This document shows positions 10,206 to 22,200 of a stretch of 64,000 nucleotides of DNA, in pieces. Made by a program: the position numbers and the translations under genes. Each line of letters begins with the position of its first letter. Position 1 is the stretch's first letter. This DNA is from Toxotes chatareus (taxonomy: Eukaryota; Chordata; Actinopteri; Toxotidae): positions 21,566,501 through 21,630,500 of the forward strand of contig CM028899.1 in the NCBI GenBank assembly GCA_016801885.1, written 5' to 3'. The notes under the pieces were generated by a model. It did not search any database, was not told the origin of the DNA, and worked only from the letters and a program-made list of their open reading frames with translations.

Positions 10206-13200
10206 TCAGCAGGTTTCGATCACCTGAAACAAAAATACCACAAAAGTTATTCACTTCAAACTTTCTACAGAATCACTCAAAGAGCTGTAGAACTTGCACA
10301 TGATTGTACCAGGAGCTGTGTAACTCATCTCCTTCTACCTCAGGCCACGACTCACAACTGACTCAGTGCTGCTGTGAACCCTGAAACCTGAATGGAATTT
10401 CTCTGAAATTTGATCTAAAACAGGGGGAAAAGAAGCTATGACAAGACAGCTTCTATCAAGGTCCTAGATAGAAAAAAAATCATTTTTCATAAACTGTATT
10501 ACGCATGCTCAGATCAAATTTTTTTTTATCTATCCTTTTTTTTATTAAAGATAAAAGAGGGTATGTAATCGTATTTGTATGTCAAAGACTTTTGCATATC
10601 CTATCTGAATTATACTATTATTCATATTTGAATGTGAATCTTACAGTGCCAAGCAACATGTGTAGTGCTCCTTGTACAGAGCCTTTGTTCAGCCCAGCAG
10701 TTAGCCATGACAAACCCTATTAAACAGCAACAGAGCGGCTGCAGTAGGCACTGGGAGTTTTGCAGCTAAATTAACCCTAAATGGTTCATCACCATTTTAA
10801 TATAGAGATGCCAGTCCAAAATTATTATTATTATTTTTTTTTTACTTAATTCACTCCATCCCATGGCAGCCTTGGCAACAAGCCCGATCATGCCGTGGCT
10901 GATTGAGAGGGAGCTGCCTGGCATTTGGCAGGGGAAAGCCAGGATAAGCTGCGTTTCCCGGAAGCTTCACAGTGGGTGCTGGGCGAGTGGGTGATGAGGG
11001 GAATCGGATGTTGAGTCAGTGATTGTTAGGTGAGTCATTAACACTGGGAAGCATGTGCATCCCTGGCTGCATGTGGAGCTTCTGCTGCACTGCCATCTGG
11101 GCGGTGTGAGCGTGTGTTGTGTACATGGGAAATTAAACGATTAAATATGTGCAGAGTGTTCAAATGAAAGGTGAATATAAAATAAATTAATATTGGCTAA
11201 AATTTATTTTTTTAAAAACATAAAGCTTTAATACTAGAAATATTTCACTGACTGAATCGTTTATGGATTAAATAAAGTTTTCAACATTAATGTCCATGTA
11301 GATAAAGAAACTGATTTTGAGGGAATGGTAGAGGAATTACTGCCGTTGGCTGATTGCTGAATAGTAGAATATCAATAGGATATTACTTTAAATTTTGTGT
11401 CTTCAGCATGAGTTAAGCAGTTAAACAATTCTTGTGTATAATTTATATAAAGTGTACGGCAACGTGTCAGTGTGTATGTAACCCAGCAGAAACAGAGTTT
11501 CCTTATTTTGTTAAATGTGTATTATTTCCTTGCTACTTTCATGTTCACAAAACTGTGGTTATTTGAAATTATTTGGTTGATTTATGTGTCTGTCAAGTTT
11601 ATTTTTATTGTTACTGGTCCAATCACACAGCAATGAAATGCTATAGGAGGGAGAAGGCAAGTCCCGCCTGCTGTCAGGTAGTAGTTGAGGTAGTACAGGT
11701 AGTACACACACCGAAGCAGCACTTCATCAGGCTGTGTACTAGGGGGGTGTGTGTGTGTCTGCTTGCTGGCTAATGTGCTCCATGCAAAATATGATAGTTA
11801 CTTCTGTGACATGTTAAAAGCTCATTAAACATGAAAAACTGTGTTCAGCATGAGTGTAAGGGCTTGAAATGTGTGAGGATAAAAATTATTACCTCGGTCT
11901 AGATTTTAAGGTGTTTTTTTGGTTCATGACGTAAGAACAAGCGTATAAAAATGTATGCTTAAGATCTGTAACCGTAGTTGATGGCTAAAAAGAGCTAGTC
12001 ATCACAATTTCATGGTTAGAAGATAAAAACAAATCATAATTCATTTAGCATGGATTAAAAATATTCCATAAAACGATGTGGGTTGAAGCTGCTGCTGTCA
12101 CAGAGCTATGTCATAAATATAGTATCTACTGTGTTTTCTGAGAGTAGAGATTTAATCCAAGAAATGGCCATAAGTGATTGAATTTTCTGTCTTTTGGCAA
12201 TAAGGGATTTATGTTGTTATGTAGGTTTGGTTTTTAGATATCACTGGAAACTCCTTGGAAACTGGAAACTGGTTTCTAGTGTCTCTTCCTCTAACACACC
12301 GAGGCTGGGGGCAACGGTTCAGTCACAATTCCATCCATCTAAGTCCACGCTAAACTTTTTTCAACTCAAACCTCTCATCACACCATCCTCTCATCTATTA
12401 TTCAACCTTCTTTGAAACTAACGTCCAAACCCTGATTTCGTTCCCATCTCACTGCAGTGCTTAAAAGATGCAAACCTCGATACTCTGGCCACCACACTAG
12501 CAATGGGGGCAAATATCTCAGCAGCAGTGCAAGGCATGCGCTCAGCCTCCTTGCAGCAGCTGGGCCGCTGGTCCTCTTAAGCACTTTCTTCATATATTAT
12601 CTCTTACATACCCTCGCTGCCCTACGATCTCTGAAGCTATGACACAACAAACTTATGTCTGGTGAGTCTGATGATGGTAATTCATGCTTTCTTTAATTGC
12701 ATTCGTATATAACCATTCAGTGGCTTTTATCTCCCACTATGGGAGAGGAAAGACATTCATCTCTCATGAAAGCCATTCATCTCCCATAACAGCCTTTGAA
12801 CAGGAACCCTCTATTGCCTTGGATCTTCAGTTTATATCCAATCTCACAGTGAAACATTGTTCCTGTCTGCATGGTACCAATCGCTGTCCATGTCCCCAGT
12901 CGCTTTTATTTGGGATTTTTCTGTTTATTTTTTAATTTGATCCTTTTCTAATTTTTCATTCATAAGATAATTAAAGGTCTAGCTCAACCCAGAATAATTC
13001 CTTTGGTTCAATTTAATTATGTTAAGTAAAAACCTGAGTCAAGGGGCCTGCCTGGACGTCACAGCTTAGTTCACCTGTGTGTAACAGCTACCTCGCTGAA
13101 CTGCTACGGCTTAACGGACATCAATAACAGATAACATGTTTGATTTCTTTTAATTTATATTTAATTTAGACAAGACGCAGCCTGCACTGGGTTTCTGCTA

Positions 13201-14468
13201 CGACAGCATATTACACAAATAGCCTCCAATTTCTTCTTTAATAACATTAAAGTTATTAAATATTATATATTTATTTATTTATTTATTTTTTGACATATTC
13301 AGATATAGCCTCTGAGACTATAGTGAAAGATGTCTGTTTTATGTAATGTTGCTAGCATGATGTCAGTATGACTGTCAACATATGTTTTCCCTGTCTGTTT
13401 TTACTGGGAGCTGTGTTCACACGCTCAAGTCGTACCTCAGATTCACATTTCATGTACGCTGTGTGGCTGCAGTGGTGAGCAGTGTGGCCCAGGAAGGAGG
13501 AGGGATCTCAGATGGGCTGCTATTCGTGGAACTCTGTCTCTGTTCATCTCTTTAATCAACAGGGTCACTGCCAAATTTTTTATTAAATAAACTTTCTGCC
13601 TTCATGTTTATTTGTGTCCTTCGTGACAAACTGAACTGTATCAAGGCTAACTGTGCATAAAGACTAAGTTAAAGAAGGTTTGAAACATTTTAAACTTTAT
13701 TTAAACTTGTCCAGCACAACAAGGGGAGCCTTGCAAAGTGGTGTGTTTTGCCGACCCATGAACAAAGTCAATCACCCACGCAACCCAATGATTTTTCACA
13801 GTTGCTGATGTGCAAATGCTGCTCTGAAGGCTGTCAGAGGTGGAGAAAATATGGGATCAGATTTTGATAGGTGATACTGATGCCTGGATCAGCATCTGTG
13901 CTCACCAGATCCTCAGTGTTTCCTCCTGTTTGCATCACGTTTGTTAGAAGCTAAAGTGGCCAGCTGTTTAAGGAAATTACTATATGTTTTTTTTTTTTTT
14001 TAACTAAAACCTTATATTTGTGAGCTGTTTTAAAGACTTACAGCCATCAATCATCTGTAGGAACTGATGGATTTGTGACTCAGAGCCACAAACAGTGTCG
14101 AGATTGATGCGTCACAACGCGTTGGTGGAGCTGCCATGTAAGGCGTTATAAGTTGGACTTCAGCGTACTGCTCAAGGACGCTTTGACATTCTGTTAAGAG
14201 GGAACTGGGACTCAAACCAAAAGCAGCCACCATAAAGCATCAGTTGCGTGTGGCGACTGAGGATTCTGTCCGTGACCCCAGAAATGCTGGCTCTGGCCCT
14301 GCACGAAGTGAAAATGGGGGGGGGTGTTTGCATTTAAACTGCTCCACCATGTCCGTGAGTTGAGTGAAACGTGATTCCTATGATGGGGGTTTTATTTACA
14401 AGAGGGAGGAATAATCTGCCTCTCTTGTTGTGTCATGCCAGGCTGCAAATAATCCCTGTGTGTGCGTA

Positions 14469-14476
<8 letters not shown>
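10206..14476. other. Non-coding region 5' of gabrr2
   Basis: No exon-like frame with splice sites is visible on either strand. About 10855-11105 is relatively GC-rich and repeat-free and contains two TGAGTCA motifs. An (ATTT)n run lies near 13267-13290. The rest is AT-rich unique-looking DNA with homopolymer runs. Confidence 0.5.

Positions 14477-14499
<23 letters not shown>
14477..14499. repeat. (TG)n microsatellite
   Basis: This is an uninterrupted TG run preceded by an imperfect TGTGCGTATG stretch, about 300 bp upstream of the gabrr2 start codon. It lies in the probable promoter region. Confidence 0.95.
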
Positions 14500-14531
14500 A
14501 TTTTCCCTTAGAGCAGGCTACAGATGTTCAG

Positions 14532-14532
<1 letters not shown>

Positions 14533-14585
<53 letters not shown>
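14533..14585. repeat. (CT)n(CA)n compound microsatellite
   Basis: About 30 bases of CT run directly into about 23 bases of CA, roughly 210 bp upstream of the gabrr2 start codon. CT/GA runs near promoters are often length-variable. Any effect on gabrr2 expression is inference. Confidence 0.95.
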
Positions 14586-14797
14586 TCCCTCGTGAGGGGG
14601 ATAAGTGCAGACAGTGTATAGGATCGCATACACACAAGTTCCTCTCCTGCAGCCTCGCGTGGCAGAGAGTCTGATGCCATGACCGAGGACGCGTCCATCC
14701 TCTGCTGAGAAACCATGCGCTGCCGGCTGAGCCCTGCTGGAATGAACCGACGGAAAGGGGCTTTCAAGGGACTCACCTGTGGATTTGCGCCTTCAAG
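14586..14797 (+). promoter_or_regulatory. gabrr2: Probable gabrr2 5' leader with upstream ORFs
   Basis: The transcription start is not visible, but sequence just upstream of the start codon is probably transcribed. It contains upstream ATGs at 14674 (two codons then stop), 14679 (nine codons then TGA) and 14715. The last overlaps the main start out of frame, with a further in-frame ATG at 14742. In the main frame a TGA at 14672-14674 precedes ATG 14798 with no other in-frame ATG between, which supports 14798 as the initiator. If transcribed, these upstream frames could dampen translation. Confidence 0.45.
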
Positions 14798-14919
14798 ATG
14801 CCTTATTTGACCAAGCCTCTGATTTTACTTCTATGTCTGGTAGTTACCGGTGAATGCCGTAAGCACGGCCACCGGGTACGGAGATGGACTGGTACCGTGG
14901 AGACCCAAAAGCATGGCAC
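14798..14919 (+). CDS. gabrr2: gabrr2 coding exon 1 (signal peptide)
   Basis: The exon encodes residues 1-40 plus two bases of codon 41. It starts MPYLTKPLILLLCLVVTGEC, a short hydrophobic signal peptide with cleavage probably near residues 18-20. A basic mature N-terminus follows, containing the RRWTG motif seen in rho-2. The donor is AC|GTAAGT. ATG 14798 is the first in-frame Met after the upstream stop at 14672. Confidence 0.93.
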
Positions 14920-17900
14920 GTAAGTGGAGGATGTATATGTATGTATATATGTATGTATGTATGCATGTGTGTGTATAAGCAATAAATATGAGGAAATGCG
15001 AAGCAGTGCGCGCACACTCAGTAGAAAACAGATGAAAATGACATTTTTAATTGAAATGTCATGGTCACAAAATTTTCCGGGCAGGTGCTGTGTAAGTCCT
15101 GATAAATGACATTCTCAACAGGGGTCTGTGAAAGGATGGGTTTAAGGCGCGCGAGGGGAGTGGAGCACTTGTCATATTATTTTAGATTATTTAGAAATTT
15201 CCCTAATAAAAATATAATAATTACCAAAAGATAGCGAAGTGAAAAAGAGTTGACTGAAATGTATGTTTATATGAAAATGGTGTAAATCCTTTGGGTCAAT
15301 TTGAAATATAACTTTTTTTTTTTTGGATAAATTTTTCTCTAAATCAAAATCTATTAAAATTTTTTTATTAAAAAAAATCTAACTGTAAAATGATGCTTTT
15401 TGCAAACTGGCTCTATTCAAGTCTGAACTTTTTCGCATTGCATAAATGAGGTGTGGTCGAGGGGACATGGTTGGGTTTGTGGGGTCTTGCAACAGTTGTG
15501 TATGTTAATACATAACAACAACATTATTAACATATGTACTGAATCAGTTTGCACAGAGTTGAAATCATTAAAAAAAATTTATTAAAGGTTAAATTGAAAC
15601 AAATTAAAACAGCATGTACCCGTGTTTTAAATGGGCTGCAGCTATATCCGTGAAAAGTGCTCTGCCAAAATATTCACCCACAAATATTTACATGCTGATG
15701 GTGGGGAATCTGCCTGCGAGACTCCAACCTCATCTTCAGGTGGAGTTGTGGGTCCAGAGAGACTCTTTGACTTACTGTTGGAGAGCGCGGTCTCCAACAG
15801 CAGGATCCCTCATTTGTTCAAATGCCCTAAAACAACCAGTGTTCATACTTACCAGACAAAGACCTCTAGTGGCTGTGTGAATTATGACTGGTGTCTGTCT
15901 GGAAGCAGCATGATGTTGATATAGAGCCTCGACACTGTTTAGGGCGGAGGTCAGGGTGGAGGACTTTCACCTATGGCCACAATCTTTTTTTTTCTGTTTT
16001 ATAGGAATCATATTGTCATGTGCTGTAACAGTCGTGTGCTCAGGAAGCACAGACCAGAAAGCAGATCAGAAAAGGCTGACATGTTTGGAAGGCAGTGACT
16101 ACTTAACCTCTTTGGTTGTTTAGTTTGGAGGGTTTGAACCGTTACACCCCCCCCCCCTCAAAGGGGCAAAGCCATCTAGTGATCATGTGAATTTAGATTT
16201 TGACATGAGCAAAGGAGGACGTGGTGTTTGCTGTTTTTTTTCTCCTAATGACATTGTGCTGACAAAAGAGGCCCCACCACACCAGAGTCTCAAGGGGAGG
16301 GTACGAGTGTACGAAATGCACAACTTGACACTGGAGTCCAGGGACACAGTGTCTCCAGTCACTGTAAACTGTCAGTATTAAAGCGAACAATGATGCTGGG
16401 AGTGTTTAAAATAAGACCATCGAAAAGGTTGGGATGATGCCTCCTGGAGGCATTATGGTTCCTACCATAGTATTTGCTGTTGCAGATTAGTTGCATATAA
16501 ACAGGATCTTTGGGGCACAGAGATGGACTTTTACACAAGACATCACTATGTGTGTGTCCTTTTTTCTGCTGATACCGATTTGTTTTTGAACCTAAGCAAA
16601 CCTTAACCTCAGCTCTGTCCAATCAGACGCAGTTATTACTCGTACGTTTTGCAAGCTTTATAATAACACACACTAGAAAGGTCTCATGAGTCGAATCCCA
16701 TTATTAGCCACGAGAAAAAAGTCATTTGCAAACTAATCACAACAAAACAAGTCTTACAGAGAGCAGCTTGGAGACTGGTAAACATGAATCAAAATGATAA
16801 ATTCAGTTTCAGATGAAACACCAACTGTAATCCATAATGTATGGCAGATGAAAAGATTAAGATGCAAATCAAGACCTCCACACTTTGGTGCTCGGGCTGA
16901 GAGTGCAACAGTGACTCACTCAGACTAATCCCAAACATATAAACTTAAGTCATTCTCACAAGATGAGTCTGATGCACAACATATAGAAAACCCCAAATCA
17001 AGAGGATAGCAGGGGGGTGGGGGCCAGGGAGGGCAACACATCTACCTCTTCATATATATATCTGTACGGTATAGTTTTGCCGGGGCCTCACCATGTCATG
17101 TCCATCTGTCCTCAGAGGTGATTTAAACCAGCATGTGGTCTAAACAGCCTCACTGTTACACACACACACACACACACTATACCTCTAACAGTTATCACAG
17201 CATGGCATTCTCTTCAACCAAGGACACAAATACAGTTTTAGAAGGGGCATGTCTGCAGTGGAGGGGTGGAGGTGGGGTTTGATCGCAACACTTCTAAAAT
17301 ACATTTACACTTTCTCTACGATGAGCTGGTGTGGTCTTTTTGGAAATTTGGAAGGCAGATGTTGTGAGAATCGCTGAGCACTGAACATGAGAAAAGAGGA
17401 AGGTTGTATACAAATGATCAGCTTCTGCAGTTCTTGTTCTCAGTTGTCTCAGCGGATAGAATCAGTACTCTCCAGTGTCAGTTCATTGCTTTTTTTTTTT
17501 TTCTTTATCAATTTAAATCCAAAGTCTTTCAGTCAACTCTCCTCTGACAGTGAATGTTATCTTCCTCTAGCTCTATGGCAAAGAAGCCTCCGGATGTGAC
17601 CAAGTCTCGCAAAATGAAGACAGAGCACCTGCTCAAAGTAGATGATCATGACTTCACCATGAGGCCGGCGTTTGGAGGTAGGTGTGGAGCGCTCTCCGGA
17701 CATTTTAAATGCATTATTTAACTTTTGTACACATGGAGGCATTTATTACAGATCGCAGACATACACGGATGAAAGATGTGTAGCTCCAAAAAAAAAAAAA
17801 AAGATAGCACGCAGACTTTGAATTACTGCCTGCAGTAGGGATATATAAATAACACTGATTTGATTTTGGTGAGCTCTCTTGTTCTTGTTCTGCTGTATGT

Positions 17901-19154
17901 CTACTGTATGTATGCGTAACTGCAGATTCTGATAGAACTCAAAGTTGTAGCTGTGACCGTAGACAATTCTTCCAGTGTGGATGTTTCTGCAAAGAAACTG
18001 TATTATCACCCCAGTTTTAAGGTGGGCACCCAAGGTCAGCATCACCAATTCAGTATTTGACCGAATACAAAATATGGTGTTTTTGCAGAACATTACAAAT
18101 TCACAGTGAAGCTGACCTTTGACCTTTTGAATATATAAAATGTCACAATTTTTTATTTTAGACATTTGTGTGGAATTTGTTTGTGTGGAAACGGTTCTAA
18201 ACGGTTCTACCGGTTTAGAGAAATACCGTCAATGGCATTCATTAGAAAGGGACAGACCGACGCATGGACAACCGGATGGGCATAATGCCTTCGGCCAAGG
18301 CTGGGGTGTGATTAATACAGCAGTCCTTTGCTCGCTGATGTAGAAATTTACCGATCTTCTGAATCTCTTCACAGTCCATTTTTGCATTGCAGTGGATACA
18401 ACCAATGCATGTATTGGTTTTTAATGTATTAACCCATATTAACTTGTGGATATCTTGGCCAATAAATAACAGGAAGGGTCAGTACAGAAATGCCTCTGAT
18501 TTATTTGAGGTGTTTCTTTACATGGTTTGTGCACCAGAGAACAGTGACCTTTTTTTGTACATTGTAAAATAACACAAACACAACAAAATTAAAATGACAC
18601 AATTGATATTCCGCATGACCACCCTTTGCCTTTTAAACAGCACCAATTCACTTAGGTACACTTGCCCACACAACCCTGCTTCCTAGATATCACTTTTATA
18701 TAAACTGCAGCAGAAAATATGTTTTGTAATTTGCCAGATGTTGCCTCCAGTGATTACATTTCCTACATAATATATTTGCTGTCGGGTTTTGTTGTAAATA
18801 AATGTAATTTCTAGGAGACAGGATTGCTGCACAGTTTTTCAAGGTACCTAGCAGGTAGGTTGTTCTGAGCCTCTTGGAGAACTTGCCACAGCTGTTCTGT
18901 GGATTTAGGTTGTCTCAGTGTCTTCTGTGTCCATGATGATGTGGAGATCAGGGGCCTGTGGGGGTCAGACCACCTGTTGCAAGACTCCTTATTCTTCTAA
19001 CCCTAACTGGAGATTGTCCTTTATGACTCTGGCTTGAAGGTTGGGCTTGTTGTCCTTCGGCAGAATGAATTTGGGGGTAATCAGCTAATCAGCCTCCCTG
19101 AAGGTTTAGGAATCTAATCATCCAAAGTGCCTAAGACTTTTGCACAGAACTTCA

Positions 19155-19238
<84 letters not shown>

Positions 19239-22200
19239 TATTATGACATTGTTTGTTTCTCATACTGGCCAAAGTATACTAGACATTATACTCACAGGCT
19301 ACTTTGTAGTCCTTGTGACCAGTAAACTGACCTTCATATTTGAAATTGGTTGCACTTTTAACCTTGTGTTGGATGTGATGCGTGGACCTAAAAGCAACCT
19401 GCATGAAGACGGGGATGATGGAGAGGAGGAAGTATTTGGTGGAGCTGACTGCATGTCACCTGTCCTCCCTCAAGCTTGAAAAACCAATTGCATGTCAGCA
19501 CTTGCTTCTGCCCTCATGTCTCATAATTTATTGGTCTTTGGTGCCCAGAACCCCTGATATGTACGGCTCTTTGATGTTATACCAATTTAAAGTATCCATC
19601 ACTCTTCCTGGAATCGTCTCAAAGCATGAAGCGTCTCTAGCCTACACCCGCCACATTAGTCCTGCTCCATCACCAAGTTGGATCTGCATTGGAACAGACA
19701 TTTTTTTTTTTTTTTTTTGTTCTACTCAATCACAAGAAAAGCTAGATCTAAAGCTTTTGTTCAAGCTGACAATGTCACTAATCTCCCATTCTGGGTTTTT
19801 AAGATGAATTTCTCAGTGCAGCAGATGCTCAAGTATTAAGAAGTTGTTCCCCAAGTTATAAAGCTTTTAAAACATCCCACTGGTGTTGTTCCGTGTGTGA
19901 TCTAAAGACCACAGTTCACAGGATGTTTTATACACTCACATTCAAACAGCATGCCTTGATATCTTTTCAAGGCATGGATTAAATTTTAAATATAGTAGTA
20001 TTTTATCAGTGGAATACTTCAGAAAGTCGCTCAAGGCTAGGTCTTTGTTTATGTGCTTAGAAGTGTGTGCCTCCTATGTCTCTTTTGAGCAATCAAACGT
20101 TTTCATGCAGATATGTGGAAACCTAAGATACACCTACATCCTACGGTGGCCCAGAGAGCTCAATGCACTGCAGCTTAAAAAAATGCATGCAAATAGATAA
20201 AACACAATCAAATTACGAAAACATCTTCATCCATTTGACAACACATGCGCTGCAAAAACCCACAACGCAAAAACATGCCAGGCCAGGCCAGCCAATTCCA
20301 GTAATCTGACAAAATGTACACACTTAATGGTGAAATGTTGTGGTAACGTCATGTTAGTTGGCTAGCTTACTTTCAGAACTGTCACCAAATAAAATTCAAG
20401 GATGAAAAGAAATTCCAAATTGCTTAATTAATGTTTAATTCATGGGCTATTCTCACACATGATATTGGATCACTGTACTCTAGGGGCGACTGTGGCACGG
20501 GAGATCCACTAATCAGAAGGTGGGTGGTTTGATCTTCCAGTCCACTTCTTGAAGTGTCCTTGGTCAAGATACTGAACCCAAAACTGCCCCCCAGTGTGCC
20601 CATGGCTGTGTGTGAATGAACATGGTCACACAAAGCATGGGCTGAATACAAACCTGTGACGCATATTGTACATGCACGCTTTCCAGTTTAACAGATGGAC
20701 AATGAGATTGATGAACGGGTCGGATGGTGTGGTTGTCCCAGAGTTAAGTTCTTTCTGCAAGACCCACCTAGAAGACACACTAGAAGGCACTTGTGCTTAT
20801 GGCTGCCTTTGAAAAGGTGCCTCTCTCTCTCAGGTCACTGAAGATATCAATTCAGACCCTGAAGGACAGGTTCATGACATTTTAAGCCTGTCTTAAAAAA
20901 ACATACTCAGGTACCCACAAGAACATTGAAACAGGACTGAAAATCCACAGTCCTAATTTCATTCCAAATTCATTCAGTCCAAAGTTTATCTGGTGTTAAT
21001 AATGCAGTTTGATTTAGAGAAATCAATTGGACATGTTCCAGAGTTTTTTAGTCTGAAATTGCCTTTTTGTGTTACTCTACGCAGTTCAGCAGTAAAACAT
21101 TGTCCAGGGAGATTCAATTCAGTTCAATTTTATTTATATAGCGCCTTCCACAATCAAAATTGTCTCAAGGTGCTTTACAGAGACCTACAGCCTGACCCCA
21201 GAGCAAGAACTTAAGGCAACTCCCTTTTAACAGGAAGAAACCTCGAATGCGAAAAGAGGGAAGTTTGTTACAAAAAACACTAACTTTGGAACATGAACAT
21301 GACTTGATTCATTCAAACTGCTGAAACCTCAGATTAGCCTTAGATAAACTTTGGAATGTTTTTGTACAGAGCAAGTTGCCTGTAACTGTGTGGGACTGTG
21401 GGCGAAGGCAAAGTTCTGATCTTAATGCACAGTGAAATGCAACCATAGAGCTATTCTCTGTTCCACAGCCTGTGCAAGGGTGTGCTGGAAGTTGTCTCCC
21501 ATACACATTGCATATATGAGCCCTGGCTTGTTATTAGATATGCCACTGCCGACTTTCCTCAAAAAGAGGAAACCAATGGGGTTTGAGCTTATCATATTCA
21601 TCAACAGGCCAAACATGGATTGGTCCCTCTGTAAAGTATCGTCCTCAGACAAATCTATGTCCATAGTGAAGCTGAACTCAGATGGATCCAGAGTCTATGA
21701 ATTATATTCATTACATCCTCTCTTTTAACTGTCAGGAAATACATTTGTCACAATGTCTGCCACATAGCTCTGTAACCTAAAAGGTGACCTGAGACTCTCA
21801 GTTCATGATAACAGCTGCGTGCACAGAAGCAATGAGAGTATAGTCTGTTGTCCTGGTAAAGGCCTGCATTCTTCAGCCTCCTCTTTAAGGTCTTCAGACT
21901 CAGAAAAAATGTTACACTTTGTTCCAAGGAAATCAAGAATGGCTTTATATGCGTGGCCTTTTGAGAAATATTCATGGATAAGGCAATTCCCACAATTGTG
22001 GGATGCCTCCATCACTGTGAAGGATAAATATAATAAACACATTTACATCAAGAGACAGCCACTTAGGTTCTTAGTTATCAAATGGCATGACACCTTTTTC
22101 TTTGTGTCATTTGGAACACAGCAACCTTCATGCATGCTTTTGTTCTGGATTTGTTTCAATTTGTGTATGTGCACTAATAAGAATGACTAAGGCGTGATTA

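Noticed and set aside
14430..14776. Three overlapping frames of Cys-Val, Ser-Leu and Glu-Arg repeats
   Set aside because: They are translations of the TG, CT and CA microsatellites upstream of gabrr2.
17746..18165. 139-codon reverse-strand frame at the start of gabrr2 intron 2
   Set aside because: Composition is irregular, it includes a poly-Phe run from poly-A, no motif is present, and no splice or promoter context is visible.
19140..19325. Open frame with alternating Ile-Tyr
   Set aside because: It is the translation of the TA microsatellite.
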